Below are positions 15,496 to 23,286 of a stretch of DNA of 64,000 nucleotides, piece by piece. The stretch lies in NCBI GenBank assembly GCA_902476265.1, contig CABSCP010000001.1:1-64000 (forward strand). Direction: 5' to 3'. The first letter of the stretch is position 1; each line of letters starts with the position of its first letter. This DNA is from an uncultured Lachnospiraceae bacterium. Lineage in GTDB: Bacteria; Bacillota; Clostridia; Lachnospirales; Lachnospiraceae. Below the pieces are notes generated by a model, which did not search any database, had not been told where the DNA came from, and saw only the letters and a list, made by a program, of their open reading frames with translations. Both the position numbers and the translations under genes were made by a program.

Positions 15496-16940
15496 GAATA
15501 TACAGAGGATATGTTTTGACGGCCTGTATGCTGGTGTTTTTCTGGATCATGATCAATCTGACCGCGCTGGCCGCTTTTATGATCATCAATTCCCAAAAAA
15601 AATACGGGGAATTTCTGAACGACTCCATAAAAAAATCGGAACTGCAGGAGGCTTCCGACGCGTTGAAAGAGAATGAAGCGGGCAGTTTTGAGATGGGGGA
15701 GGAAGCGCTCCATGTATTGGAGGAGAGCGGCTGTGCATTTTCCTTTCTGCTGGATGAAGGCGGAAAAGTGGTATGGGAATGGAAAAAGCCCGGGGAAGTG
15801 CCGGATCGGTTTTCAGCTGGAGATATCGCTGCATTTTCCAAATGGTATTTAAAGGGATACCCGGTCAGCGTCTGGCGGCACGGGGAAGGCGGCCTGCTGG
15901 TGGCAGCCTACCCGAAGGGAAGCAGGGTGCGGTATAACGGCATTTATTCTAAGGAAAGATTGGACGCCATGATTGAATATATCGGAATTTTTGTGCTGCT
16001 CAACGTAATCCTGGTATTTCTGTTGGCGCTGCTGTTCGGTTACCGTTTTTACCGCTCTTTAAAACCGGTGGGAAAAGGGATCGAGGCTTTGTCCGAAGGG
16101 AAGCCGGTGCGCCTGCGGGAAAAAGGGATGACGCGGTTTTTAAAGGAGAAAATAAACCTGGCCTCCCGTCTTTTGGAAAAGCAGAGAGAAGAGCTGGAGC
16201 GGCGGGATACGGCCCGGACGGAATGGATCGCCGGAGTGTCTCACGATATCCGCACCCCTCTTTCCCTGATTGTGGGGTATGCGGATGAAATGGAAACGGA
16301 TCGTTCTCTGCCGGAGAAAACAAGGCAGCAGGCCGGAATGATCCAAAGCCAGAGCTTCTATATAAAGAAACTGATAGAGGATCTGAACCTGACTTCCAAA
16401 CTGACTTATGATATGCAGCCCCTGCGGCGGGAAGATTATGTTCCGGCGGGGCTGTTGCGGCAGACCGCAGCGGGGATGCTAAACAGCGGCGAAATCACGG
16501 AAAAACATGAGCTGGAGCTGGACCTGGAGCCGGCGCTGGAGCAGCTGCATCTGACCGGAGATATCCAGCTTCTGTCAAGGGCGGTACAGAATCTTCTGGG
16601 AAACAGTGTGAGGCACAATCCGGAAGGCTGTTATATCCGTCTGACCGCCCGTACTACGGAGGAAGGCTTTTGTTTTTGTGTCAGGGATGACGGCCCGGGG
16701 ATTCCGGATGAGGTGCGCCGCATTGTCCGGGAAGACGACAGGGATCCCGCTTCCGACCGGCGTCCTCATGTGATGGGATTGCTTGTGGTAAAACAGATCG
16801 CCCGGGCGCATGGCGGGAGTCTGTGGTTTTCGGAAGACGGGAAAGAGGTGTGGATGAGTGTGAACGGGCAGACGGGCAGCGAAGGACAGGAGACAGAGAA
16901 AAAGAAGAAGGGCTTGTACTTTTTTGGAAAAAATGGTTAA
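15480..16940 (+). CDS. Membrane sensor histidine kinase
   Basis: A 486-residue kinase with two membrane segments (about 12-35 and 165-190) enclosing an extracellular region of about 130 residues, then a HAMP-like stretch, the H-box GVSHDIRTPLS, N-box LLGNSVRHNP and G-box DDGPGIPDE. Partner of the overlapping regulator. The extracellular domain of this size is compatible with direct ligand sensing. The last 25 residues are charged and lysine-rich. Near 16952-16972 a GATGCC hairpin without a T tract follows. Confidence 0.88.
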   Translation: MRGILRIYRGYVLTACMLVFFWIMINLTALAAFMIINSQKKYGEFLNDSIKKSELQEASDALKENEAGSFEMGEEALHVLEESGCAFSFLLDEGGKVVWEWKKPGEVPDRFSAGDIAAFSKWYLKGYPVSVWRHGEGGLLVAAYPKGSRVRYNGIYSKERLDAMIEYIGIFVLLNVILVFLLALLFGYRFYRSLKPVGKGIEALSEGKPVRLREKGMTRFLKEKINLASRLLEKQREELERRDTARTEWIAGVSHDIRTPLSLIVGYADEMETDRSLPEKTRQQAGMIQSQSFYIKKLIEDLNLTSKLTYDMQPLRREDYVPAGLLRQTAAGMLNSGEITEKHELELDLEPALEQLHLTGDIQLLSRAVQNLLGNSVRHNPEGCYIRLTARTTEEGFCFCVRDDGPGIPDEVRRIVREDDRDPASDRRPHVMGLLVVKQIARAHGGSLWFSEDGKEVWMSVNGQTGSEGQETEKKKKGLYFFGKNG

Positions 16941-17002
16941 CTTAATATGTTGATGCCAGGGAAAACGGCATCGGATAAAGAAAGAAAAAGGGAGGCACTG
17001 TG

Positions 17003-18367
17003 ATGACGGACAGCATACAAATCCGGCTGCCGGAGGCGGTATCCGGCATTATTGAAACCCTGCAGCGGGCGGGATTTGAAGCCTACGCGGTTGGGGGCTG
17101 CGTCAGAGACAGTATTCTGGGACGTTGTCCTGACGACTGGGATATCACCACATCCGCAAAACCGGAGCAGGTGAAGGCGCTTTTTAAAAGGACCGTGGAC
17201 ACCGGTATACAGCACGGCACAGTGACCGTCTTGAAAGACCGGGCAGGGTATGAGGTCACAACCTACCGCATAGACGGGGAATATGAGGATGCCAGGCATC
17301 CCCGGAATGTGACTTTTACCGCGTCTTTGGAAGAAGATCTGAAACGCAGGGATTTCACCATCAATGCCATGGCCTATAACGATGAGGAAGGCCTTGTGGA
17401 TATTTTCGGCGGGCTTGCGGATATGGAAAACAAAATCATCCGGTGTGTGGGAAATGCGGAGGAACGTTTCACGGAGGACGCCCTGCGCATGATGCGGGCC
17501 GTGCGTTTTTCTGCCCAGTTGGGATACCGGATCGAAGAAGAGACAAAGGCAGCTGTCTGTAAACTGTCGAAGACCCTGTCTAAAATCAGCGCGGAACGGA
17601 TCAGGACCGAGCTGGTGAAGCTTTTGTGCAGCGGGCACCCTGAGCGGATCAGAACCTGCTATGAGACAGGAATGACCGCCGTTTTTCTGCCGGAGTTCGA
17701 CCGGATGATGGAGACGGGGCAGAACAATCCCCATCACTGTTACAGTGTGGGAGAGCATACCATTTGTGCGTTGTCTCATGTGGAGCCGGATAAAGCGCTG
17801 CGTCTGGCTATTCTGTTCCATGATATGGGAAAGCCGATCACAAAGAGTACGGATGAAGAGGGCGTGGATCACTTTTACGGCCATGCACAGGAAAGCGCCC
17901 GGATTGCCAAAGAGGCTATGCGGCGGCTGAAATTTGACAATGACACCATGGACCGGGTGGCGCGGTTGGTGGCTGCCCACGATGTGCGGATAGAGCCGGG
18001 AGCCAAATATATGCGGCGGGCCTTAAACCGGCTGGGAGAGGATTTGTTTCCGGCTCTGTTTGATGTAAAAGAAGCGGATATGAAGGCCCAGAGCGGTTAT
18101 TGCCGTTGTGAAAAGGAAGCGTCTCTTGACGGGATGCGGCGGGAATATGAAGAAGTGATCAGAAACCGGGATTGTGTGTCCTTAAAGGAACTGGCGGTGA
18201 ACGGAAACGATCTGATCGCTGCAGGAATGCCGCCCGGGAAAGGGATCGGAACTGTTTTAAAAGCTCTTTTAGATCAGGTTCTGGAAGATCCGGCGTTAAA
18301 TACAAAGGAATATTTGCTGTGGCAGGCACAGCAGCTGGCGGGTAACGCTTTGCGGAAGGAAAATTAA
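17003..18367 (+). CDS. cca: CCA tRNA nucleotidyltransferase
   Basis: Adds or repairs the 3' CCA of tRNAs; none of the three tRNAs here encodes CCA. The class II polymerase head shows AVGGCVRDSILG, the metal-binding DDWDITTSA and ERFTEDALRMMRAVRFS. A C-terminal HD domain carries LFHDMGKP, found in the CCA-adding enzymes of many Gram-positives. The ATG at 17003 is favoured over the adjoining GTG at 17000 because GGAGG lies 7 bp away. 454 residues, normal for the family. Confidence 0.92.
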   Translation: MTDSIQIRLPEAVSGIIETLQRAGFEAYAVGGCVRDSILGRCPDDWDITTSAKPEQVKALFKRTVDTGIQHGTVTVLKDRAGYEVTTYRIDGEYEDARHPRNVTFTASLEEDLKRRDFTINAMAYNDEEGLVDIFGGLADMENKIIRCVGNAEERFTEDALRMMRAVRFSAQLGYRIEEETKAAVCKLSKTLSKISAERIRTELVKLLCSGHPERIRTCYETGMTAVFLPEFDRMMETGQNNPHHCYSVGEHTICALSHVEPDKALRLAILFHDMGKPITKSTDEEGVDHFYGHAQESARIAKEAMRRLKFDNDTMDRVARLVAAHDVRIEPGAKYMRRALNRLGEDLFPALFDVKEADMKAQSGYCRCEKEASLDGMRREYEEVIRNRDCVSLKELAVNGNDLIAAGMPPGKGIGTVLKALLDQVLEDPALNTKEYLLWQAQQLAGNALRKEN

Positions 18368-18401
18368 ATTATGCCGTGAAACATAACCTGAGCTTTTCCC
18401 T

Positions 18402-18410
18402 CATATGATA
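18402..18410 (+). promoter_or_regulatory. Possible sporulation sigma -10 box
   Basis: CATATGATA matches the CATANNNTA -10 of SigK promoters, about 33 bp before the CotS-like gene; the -35 is not clear. Confidence 0.3.
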
Positions 18411-18442
18411 GGTAATACCTAAGACAGGGGAGGGAACGCAAG

Positions 18443-19426
18443 GTGAATGACAGAGCGGTGAGCGTACTTGATAATTATGACTTTGAGGTGATCCGGACAC
18501 AGAAGAGCCGGAATGCCATTCTTTGTGAGACGAATAAAGGATGGGTAATCCTGAAAGAATATAAGGGACCGGCATTCCGGCTGGAGCTGATGGATAAGCT
18601 TTTGGTGTGCACGTCCGCCAACGGGTTTTCCAGAATAGAGCAGCTGATCCGGAATAAAGACGGCGAACTGATCTGTCTGGATCAGGAGCAGACTCCCTGT
18701 ATTGTGAAAACCTGGCCGGGGGGCAGGGAATGCAGTTTAAAGGACGGACAGGACTGCAGGAGCGCGGTGACCCTGCTGGCGGGACTTCACCGGGCGATGA
18801 GCCTGCCGGGGCTGGCTGCGGAAAGCGGACTTCATGCTCAGGGACTTTATGAGGAATACGAAAAGAGGAACCGGGAACTGAAAAAGGTCAGGAAATTTCT
18901 GCGGGAAAAGGGGCAGAAAACGCCCTTTGAAATCTTCCTGCAGCAGAACTTTGACCTGTTCTTTGAAGAAGCGCTCTGTGCGGCAGAAGAAGTCAAAGCT
19001 TACGGAAAAGTGCTGGGCGCCCAGGACTGTGACAGTCAGGGGACTTTCTGCCATGGAGACTACCAGCATCATAACCTGCTGTGCGCCGGAGGTATTTCCA
19101 TCGTGAATTTTGAGAAGTTTGCCCTGGATTCCCAGATGAGGGATCTGTATCTGTTCCTGCGCAAACTGCTGGAAAAAACAAACTGGTCGGTACCCCTTGC
19201 CAGAGGGCTTCTGGATGTATATTCCAAAGAAAAACGGCTGTCCGCAGCGGATACGCTCCAGTTGTATTACCGGTTTGCATATCCGGAGAAATTCTGGAAA
19301 ATCGTGAATTTCTATTATAATAGCGGCAAAGCGTGGATACCCGGACGTAACATGGAAAAAATGCAGCGCCTGATTGATCAGAAAGCGGCGAAAAAAGCCT
19401 TTTTGGAACAGACATTTTCCCTGTAA
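18443..19426 (+). CDS. CotS-like spore coat protein (kinase fold)
   Basis: A 327-residue protein of the CotS family, whose fold derives from aminoglycoside/choline kinases. The catalytic-loop-like HGDYQHHN (about 201-208) is present, but the metal-binding DFD/DFE that follows reads VNFEKF, so catalysis is doubtful. CotS family members are assembled into the spore coat in Bacillus, and similar genes are common in clostridia. Start is GTG with GGGGAGGG ahead. A CATANNNTA box upstream suggests mother-cell expression. The role rests on family resemblance. Confidence 0.75.
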   Translation: MNDRAVSVLDNYDFEVIRTQKSRNAILCETNKGWVILKEYKGPAFRLELMDKLLVCTSANGFSRIEQLIRNKDGELICLDQEQTPCIVKTWPGGRECSLKDGQDCRSAVTLLAGLHRAMSLPGLAAESGLHAQGLYEEYEKRNRELKKVRKFLREKGQKTPFEIFLQQNFDLFFEEALCAAEEVKAYGKVLGAQDCDSQGTFCHGDYQHHNLLCAGGISIVNFEKFALDSQMRDLYLFLRKLLEKTNWSVPLARGLLDVYSKEKRLSAADTLQLYYRFAYPEKFWKIVNFYYNSGKAWIPGRNMEKMQRLIDQKAAKKAFLEQTFSL

Positions 19427-19429
19427 GTA

Positions 19430-19458
19430 TTGACAAAAAAGATAAGTGCGGGTATAAA
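19430..19458 (+). promoter_or_regulatory. SigA promoter of the HU gene
   Basis: TTGACA (19430-19435), 17-bp spacer, TATAAA (19453-19458). It is a near-consensus vegetative promoter and implies a leader of about 110 nt. Confidence 0.85.
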
Positions 19459-19577
19459 TAGAATATGATGTTCCAGGGGGGAAGCCTTGCGGACATTGGA
19501 GATAATATTTTGGGACAATAGAAGAGCCGCACAGCGAGCTTCCTATTGTTGACTAAGAATCACAGGAGGAGTTCATA

Positions 19578-19850
19578 ATGAACAAAACAGAATTAGTTGC
19601 AGCTATGGCTGAAGAAGCTGGCTTATCTAAAAAGGATGCTGAAAAGGCTCTGAAAGCTTTCACAGATGTTGTTACTGCTGAATTAAAGAAAGGCGAGAAG
19701 ATCCAGTTAGTTGGTTTCGGTACTTTTGAAGTATCCGAAAGAGCTGCCAGAGAAGGCAGAAACCCTCAGACTGGTGCTGCAATGACAATTGCCGCTTCTA
19801 AGACACCTAAATTCAAAGCTGGTAAAGCATTAAAGGATTCCATCAACTAA
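19578..19850 (+). CDS. hup: HU family nucleoid protein
   Basis: A 90-residue DNA-bending protein: N-terminal MNKTELVAAMAEEAGLSKKDAEKAL-type helix pair, the GFGTFEV motif, and the DNA-inserting arm RNPQTGAAMTI. It packs the chromosome and helps replication and repair. Codon use differs visibly from the neighbours (many gct, gaa and tta codons), as expected of a highly expressed gene. It has its own strong promoter and terminator and an AGGAGG site. Confidence 0.96.
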   Translation: MNKTELVAAMAEEAGLSKKDAEKALKAFTDVVTAELKKGEKIQLVGFGTFEVSERAAREGRNPQTGAAMTIAASKTPKFKAGKALKDSIN

Positions 19851-19866
19851 TTATGGACGAGTGGAA

Positions 19867-19895
19867 GCAGCTGCCTTATGGGGCGGCTGCTTTTT
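19867..19895 (+). terminator. Terminator after the HU gene
   Basis: GCAGCTGCC pairs with GGGCGGCTGC (one G-U) and is followed by five T. Confidence 0.85.
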
Positions 19896-19913
19896 GGTTA
19901 CCTCCAAAGCCAT

Positions 19914-20070
19914 GCGCCAGATTGAGGAAGTGAAAAAGTAAGCTCGCTTACTTTTTCACTTGATCAAGATGGCATAGGGCGCGGAGCGCCCAACCCTGTG
20001 GCAAATGCCACAGGGATGCATGGCGTGGCTGGCCAAAACCCCGCGCAGATTAGAGGAAGCGAAAAAGTAA
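19914..20070. repeat. Structured intergenic element flanked by 28-bp direct repeats
   Basis: Near-identical units at 19914-19941 and 20043-20070 flank three perfect hairpins: a 16-bp arm pair at 19928-19961, GGGCGC/GCGCCC at 19977-19991, and CCCTGTGGCA with its complement at 19994-20015. The second direct repeat runs up to the ribosome-binding site of rqcP. No gene lies within. It may be a small mobile or duplicated element. Confidence 0.6.
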
Positions 20071-20088
20071 CCGTAAGGAGACAAAATC

Positions 20089-20328
20089 ATGAGACTGGAT
20101 AAATATTTAAAGGTTTCCCGCCTGATCAAACGAAGGACCGTGGCGAACGAAGCCTGTGATGCGGGAAGAGTTATGATCAACGATAAACCTGCAAAAGCGT
20201 CTGCCGATGTGAAGGCAGGAGATGTGATCACCATACAGTTCGGAAATAAGGATGTGAAAGTGGAAGTCCTTTCTGTCCAGGAGACTGTCCGTAAGGAAGA
20301 AGCGAAAGAAATGTTCAAATACCTGTGA
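20089..20328 (+). CDS. rqcP: S4-domain ribosome quality control protein RqcP (YabO)
   Basis: A 79-residue S4 RNA-binding protein (MRLDKYLKVSRLIKRRTVANE). RqcP works with RqcH on stalled 50S subunits to add alanine tails to stuck nascent chains. The position directly before yabP-yabQ-divIC is the same as in Bacillus, which supports the name. GTAAGGAG precedes the ATG, immediately after an intergenic repeat. Confidence 0.88.
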   Translation: MRLDKYLKVSRLIKRRTVANEACDAGRVMINDKPAKASADVKAGDVITIQFGNKDVKVEVLSVQETVRKEEAKEMFKYL

Positions 20329-20334
20329 AAAGGG

Positions 20335-20364
20335 TCATATTTCATCTCCCTGCCGGCGTATAAT
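20335..20364 (+). promoter_or_regulatory. Probable SigE promoter of yabP-yabQ
   Basis: TCATATT (20335-20341) and CGTATAAT (20357-20364) are separated by 15 bp, close to the SigE -35 and -10 consensus (ATATT and CATANNNT). yabP and yabQ are mother-cell genes in Bacillus. Confidence 0.55.
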
Positions 20365-20442
20365 CTATAAGGATTATGGTGCTGCAGACCGGCGTGGGAT
20401 AAGCGCACCGGAAATTGACAGCATGATGACAGGGAGGGCGCT

Positions 20443-20733
20443 ATGGAAGAACTAAACGGCAGCAGAACCAGACAACACAGGATTAATCTGATCAACAGGC
20501 AGACCTGTTCGATCAATGGCGTTTCGGATGTGCTTTCCTTCGATGTGGGGGAAGTGCTTTTGGAGACTGACCAGGGAATGCTCATGATCCGCGGCAGCGA
20601 TCTGCATGTGAACAGACTGACACTGGAAAAAGGTGAAGTGGATGTGGACGGAAAAATTGACAGCCTCACCTACTCGGAAAATGCCAGTGTAGGCGGTAAG
20701 GCGGAATCGCTTTTTACCAGACTGTTCAGGTAG
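20443..20733 (+). CDS. yabP: Sporulation protein YabP
   Basis: A 96-residue member of the YabP/YqfC family: RHRINLINRQTCSINGVSDVLSFD and the repeated MLMIRGSDLHVNRLTLEKGEVDVDG pattern. In Bacillus, YabP and YabQ act in the mother cell and are required for spore cortex formation. Followed by yabQ after 3 bp. A SigE-type promoter lies 80 bp upstream, and GGGAGG precedes the start. Confidence 0.9.
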   Translation: MEELNGSRTRQHRINLINRQTCSINGVSDVLSFDVGEVLLETDQGMLMIRGSDLHVNRLTLEKGEVDVDGKIDSLTYSENASVGGKAESLFTRLFR

Positions 20734-20736
20734 CCT

Positions 20737-21258
20737 ATGAGTCCTTATATTGTTGAAGAAGGCTGGTTTCTGCTGTATTCAATCCTGCTGGGGATTGTGA
20801 TCACTTTTGTATATGACTGCCTGAGGGTTTTCCGGCGGGTTTTTATACACCGCATTTTCTGGGTTTCCGTAGAAGATATGGTGTACTGGATATTCGTGGC
20901 ATGCAGTATTTTTTATCTATTGTATTATGAAAATGACGGGGCATTCCGCTGGTTTGCCATTCTGGGAATGCTGTTTGGCATGTTTGTGGTCAACAGGACG
21001 CTGAGCCCTTTTTTTGTAAAATATATTTCCGAATTGCTGCTGTGGTTGAAAAAGATCCTGCACAGAATAAATGCATTTTTAACAAAGCCCCTGCGCATGG
21101 CAGGGAAGGCTGTGGGCCGGCATTTTGGGACAGGGAAACAAAAAGTCATGCGGCATATGCGATTTTTCAAAAAACGGTTGACGGTCAGACTAAAAATGGT
21201 TAGAATGATATTATGTAAACGTTGTAAAAAGATGCAGCGAGGCAGGAAAGATGGTTAA
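20737..21258 (+). CDS. yabQ: Spore cortex protein YabQ
   Basis: A 173-residue membrane protein with four or so hydrophobic segments in residues 8-105 and a strongly basic C-terminal tail (from about 110). YabQ sits in the outer forespore membrane and is needed for cortex assembly in Bacillus. The position between yabP and divIC is conserved. Its 3' end overlaps divIC by 8 bp, coupling a sporulation gene to a division gene. Confidence 0.85.
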   Translation: MSPYIVEEGWFLLYSILLGIVITFVYDCLRVFRRVFIHRIFWVSVEDMVYWIFVACSIFYLLYYENDGAFRWFAILGMLFGMFVVNRTLSPFFVKYISELLLWLKKILHRINAFLTKPLRMAGKAVGRHFGTGKQKVMRHMRFFKKRLTVRLKMVRMILCKRCKKMQRGRKDG

Positions 21259-21553
21259 AAGGAAAATAGTTTTCCGCCGGAAAAAGAAAGAAAACCGTTT
21301 GAGCATGGTGATGGTTACCATAGCGGTGCTGATGGTCTTGATAGTGGTATCTTTCAAAGGCATAGAGCTTCGGCAGAAGCAGGAAGTATATGCTGCCAGG
21401 ATTGAAGAGCTGAACCAGAAGATCGCGGAGGAGACGGAACGGACGACGGAAATTGAAGAATATGGAAAGTATACCAAGACCAAGAAGTATGTGGAAGAAG
21501 TGGCCAAGGATAAACTGGGGCTGGTATATGAGGACGAGATCATTTTTAAATAA
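21251..21553 (+). CDS. divIC: Septum formation protein DivIC/FtsL-like
   Basis: A 100-residue bitopic protein: basic cytosolic N-terminus (KRKIVFRRKKKE), one membrane helix at about 19-37, then a coiled coil (RQKQEVYAARIEELNQKIAEE) and the conserved end KDKLGLVYEDEIIFK. Part of the DivIC-FtsL-DivIB subcomplex of the divisome. The coiled coil pairs with FtsL. Identity rests on topology plus gene order. Confidence 0.88.
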   Translation: MVKRKIVFRRKKKENRLSMVMVTIAVLMVLIVVSFKGIELRQKQEVYAARIEELNQKIAEETERTTEIEEYGKYTKTKKYVEEVAKDKLGLVYEDEIIFK

Positions 21554-21724
21554 CGGAAAGTACATACCCTTGTCAACTGAGGGTAAGGTTTCTTTTCTGT
21601 TATCATGAATAAATCAGGACGAAAGATCCGGGCCGGCGCAATGCAGGTCCGCGTCAGAAGTGCGGGATTCCATAGGGGATACCGCATTTTTTGTCTGAAA
21701 AAAATGGGAAAATCTTCCTTTCCT

Positions 21725-21757
21725 TTGACAAAAGCTGCAGGTGGGACAGGCTATACT
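21725..21757 (+). promoter_or_regulatory. Spo0A-type promoter before spoIIE
   Basis: TTGACA (21725-21730) and TATACT (21752-21757) are separated by 21 bp. That spacing is too long for unaided SigA and matches the Spo0A-dependent spoIIE and spoIIG promoters of Bacillus. The -35 overlaps TTTTGTCAAA on the other strand, one mismatch from the 0A box core TGTCGAA. Confidence 0.6.
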
Positions 21758-21796
21758 GTGGGAAACAGGCAGCGAACAAAAAGGAGGGAAACCGGA

Positions 21797-23008
21797 TTGA
21801 AAAATAGTTTTATTGATTATGATATGCAGCAGTCTGCATATTTGCTCGATTATGACAGAAGACGAATTTTAAGCTGTGCCGATACTTTTCAGAATCTGGC
21901 TGCGGTATTCTCCGAAATGAACAGAGATGAGACGGAGGAAGAGAGAGAGGAAAACGCGCAGGACAGAGAACAGGCGCTCCGGATGCAGGAAGCGCGGGAA
22001 AACAGACGGCGTTATGCGGCTTATATGAGACAACTGGCAGGGCTTATGCAGGCGGTGGCAGGTACTTCGGTGCAGCTGATCCGTCTGGGAGGCAGACAGG
22101 AAAAGCAGCTTGTCCGCGCTTTGGCGGGAGAAGGGATTCTGGTACAGGACATCTATCTCCTCCGGGGTCAGGAGGACAGGATGGAGATATCCGTATCCCT
22201 GTGTACCAAAAAGGATATCAGCGTTACCGTAGAGGAAATCGGCGGATATTTGTCCGTGCTGATGGATATCAGACTGGTGCCGGAAAAAAGGAATCCATAT
22301 TTTATCGGGATGGAGCCGGTGACACTTTACTTTGAAGAAGAACCGGCTTACTGCTTCCTGACGGCAGCGGCCACTGCGATAAAAGAAAACGAGACTGTCT
22401 CCGGTGACAGCTATTCATTCTTTGAAGAAGACAGCGGGCTGACCATGATCCTTTCGGATGGCGTGGGCTCCGGAGAAACCGCCGCGAAAGACAGCAGCAG
22501 GATTGTGGATTTGACGGAACAGATACTGGACGCGGGACTTGGCACAGGGATGGCCGTACAGATGCTGAACAGCATGGTGTGTGCGGAAGGCGACGAAAAC
22601 CGCATGTCCACCCTGGATCTGTGCAGGATCGATATGAGAAAAGGGGAATGCTGCATCGTGAAAGCCGGGGCGGCCAGCACCTTTATCAAAAGGGGACCGC
22701 TGGTCGAAAAAATCAGCTCTTCCCTGCTGCCCCTCGGAATGATGGATAAAAAGGCGGAGGAAAATATTCGACAGCTGAGGGATGGAGACATGGTCATCAT
22801 GCTCTCTGACGGAGTCACCCAGAACTGGCCCTGTGGCGACGGAGAGTTTTTTATCGCCCAACAGATCGGAAAGCTGAATGTCAGCGCGCCGGTGGATATG
22901 GCGAACCTTCTCCTGCGTTACGCGATCGAACAGTGCCACGGAAAAATCCGGGATGACATGACAATCCTGGCAGCAGGAGTATGGAAAAGCGAAAGGGCAG
23001 AAGTGTAA
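21797..23008 (+). CDS. spoIIE: SpoIIE-type PP2C phosphatase, soluble form
   Basis: A PP2C-family phosphatase expected to dephosphorylate SpoIIAA and so release SigF. Start is TTG at 21797, 8 bp after GGAGGG and downstream of the promoter, giving 403 residues. Residues 1-170 match the central SpoIIE region; the phosphatase fills about 180-400 (LSDGVGSGETAAKDS near 219 and VIMLSDGVTQNW near 335). Bacillus SpoIIE is about 800 residues and starts with ten membrane helices; none is encoded here, and divIC ends directly upstream, so there is no room for one. Position between divIC and tilS is that of spoIIE. An anchor must come from elsewhere, or the protein acts in solution. Confidence 0.8.
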   Translation: MKNSFIDYDMQQSAYLLDYDRRRILSCADTFQNLAAVFSEMNRDETEEEREENAQDREQALRMQEARENRRRYAAYMRQLAGLMQAVAGTSVQLIRLGGRQEKQLVRALAGEGILVQDIYLLRGQEDRMEISVSLCTKKDISVTVEEIGGYLSVLMDIRLVPEKRNPYFIGMEPVTLYFEEEPAYCFLTAAATAIKENETVSGDSYSFFEEDSGLTMILSDGVGSGETAAKDSSRIVDLTEQILDAGLGTGMAVQMLNSMVCAEGDENRMSTLDLCRIDMRKGECCIVKAGAASTFIKRGPLVEKISSSLLPLGMMDKKAEENIRQLRDGDMVIMLSDGVTQNWPCGDGEFFIAQQIGKLNVSAPVDMANLLLRYAIEQCHGKIRDDMTILAAGVWKSERAEV

Positions 23009-23051
23009 AGAGAAATTTCCGACAACAGAAAACCGCCACATAAAACAAAAA

Positions 23052-23080
23052 TTGCCACAGAAGGTTGGCGGGTATATAAT
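23052..23080 (+). promoter_or_regulatory. SigA promoter of tilS-hpt-ftsH
   Basis: TTGCCA (23052-23057), 17-bp spacer, TATAAT (23075-23080). Transcription would start at about 23087, inside a palindrome. Confidence 0.75.
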
Positions 23081-23083
23081 GAA

Positions 23084-23116
23084 GGAAAATAGTTCAACGT
23101 AGTTGAACTATTTTCC
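23084..23116 (+). repeat. 15-bp perfect palindrome at the tilS transcript start
   Basis: GGAAAATAGTTCAAC and its complement surround a GTA loop. It begins 4 bp after the -10 box, so the mRNA would open with a hairpin, or the site could be an operator. Confidence 0.7.
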
Positions 23117-23254
23117 GCTACTTCTCAATTTACGAAGTAAATCGAGAAGGTTCCATGGGCTCCGCAAAGCGGGGCGAGGAAGTTTTCCGCTACTTCTCAA
23201 TTTACGAAGTAAATCGAGAAGGTTCCATGGGCTCCGCAAAGCGGAGCGAGGAAA
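23111..23254 (+). repeat. Two tandem 72-bp repeats in the tilS leader
   Basis: Copies at 23111-23182 and 23183-23254 differ at a few positions only. Each holds a CTTCTC-N-GAGAAG hairpin with inner TTTAC/GTAAA and a CTCCGC-AAA-GCGGAG-type hairpin. A third partial TTTTCC follows. No frame continues through them. Confidence 0.8.
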
Positions 23255-23286
23255 TTTTCCTATAAAACAATACCAGGAGACGGAAG

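Noticed and set aside
12151..16940. Complete lantibiotic biosynthesis cluster
   Set aside because: No precursor, LanB/C/M or protease gene is seen; only exporter and two-component genes are present.
16937..17980. 347-codon minus-strand open frame opposite cca
   Set aside because: Shadow of the CCA enzyme; no start signal.
21605..21796. Upstream extension of the spoIIE frame from 21605
   Set aside because: The Spo0A-type promoter lies inside it and GGAGGG directs a TTG start at 21797; the extension has no SpoIIE similarity.
23111..23254. CRISPR-like repeat array
   Set aside because: The two 72-bp units are directly adjacent with no spacers and internal hairpins; no cas genes are near.
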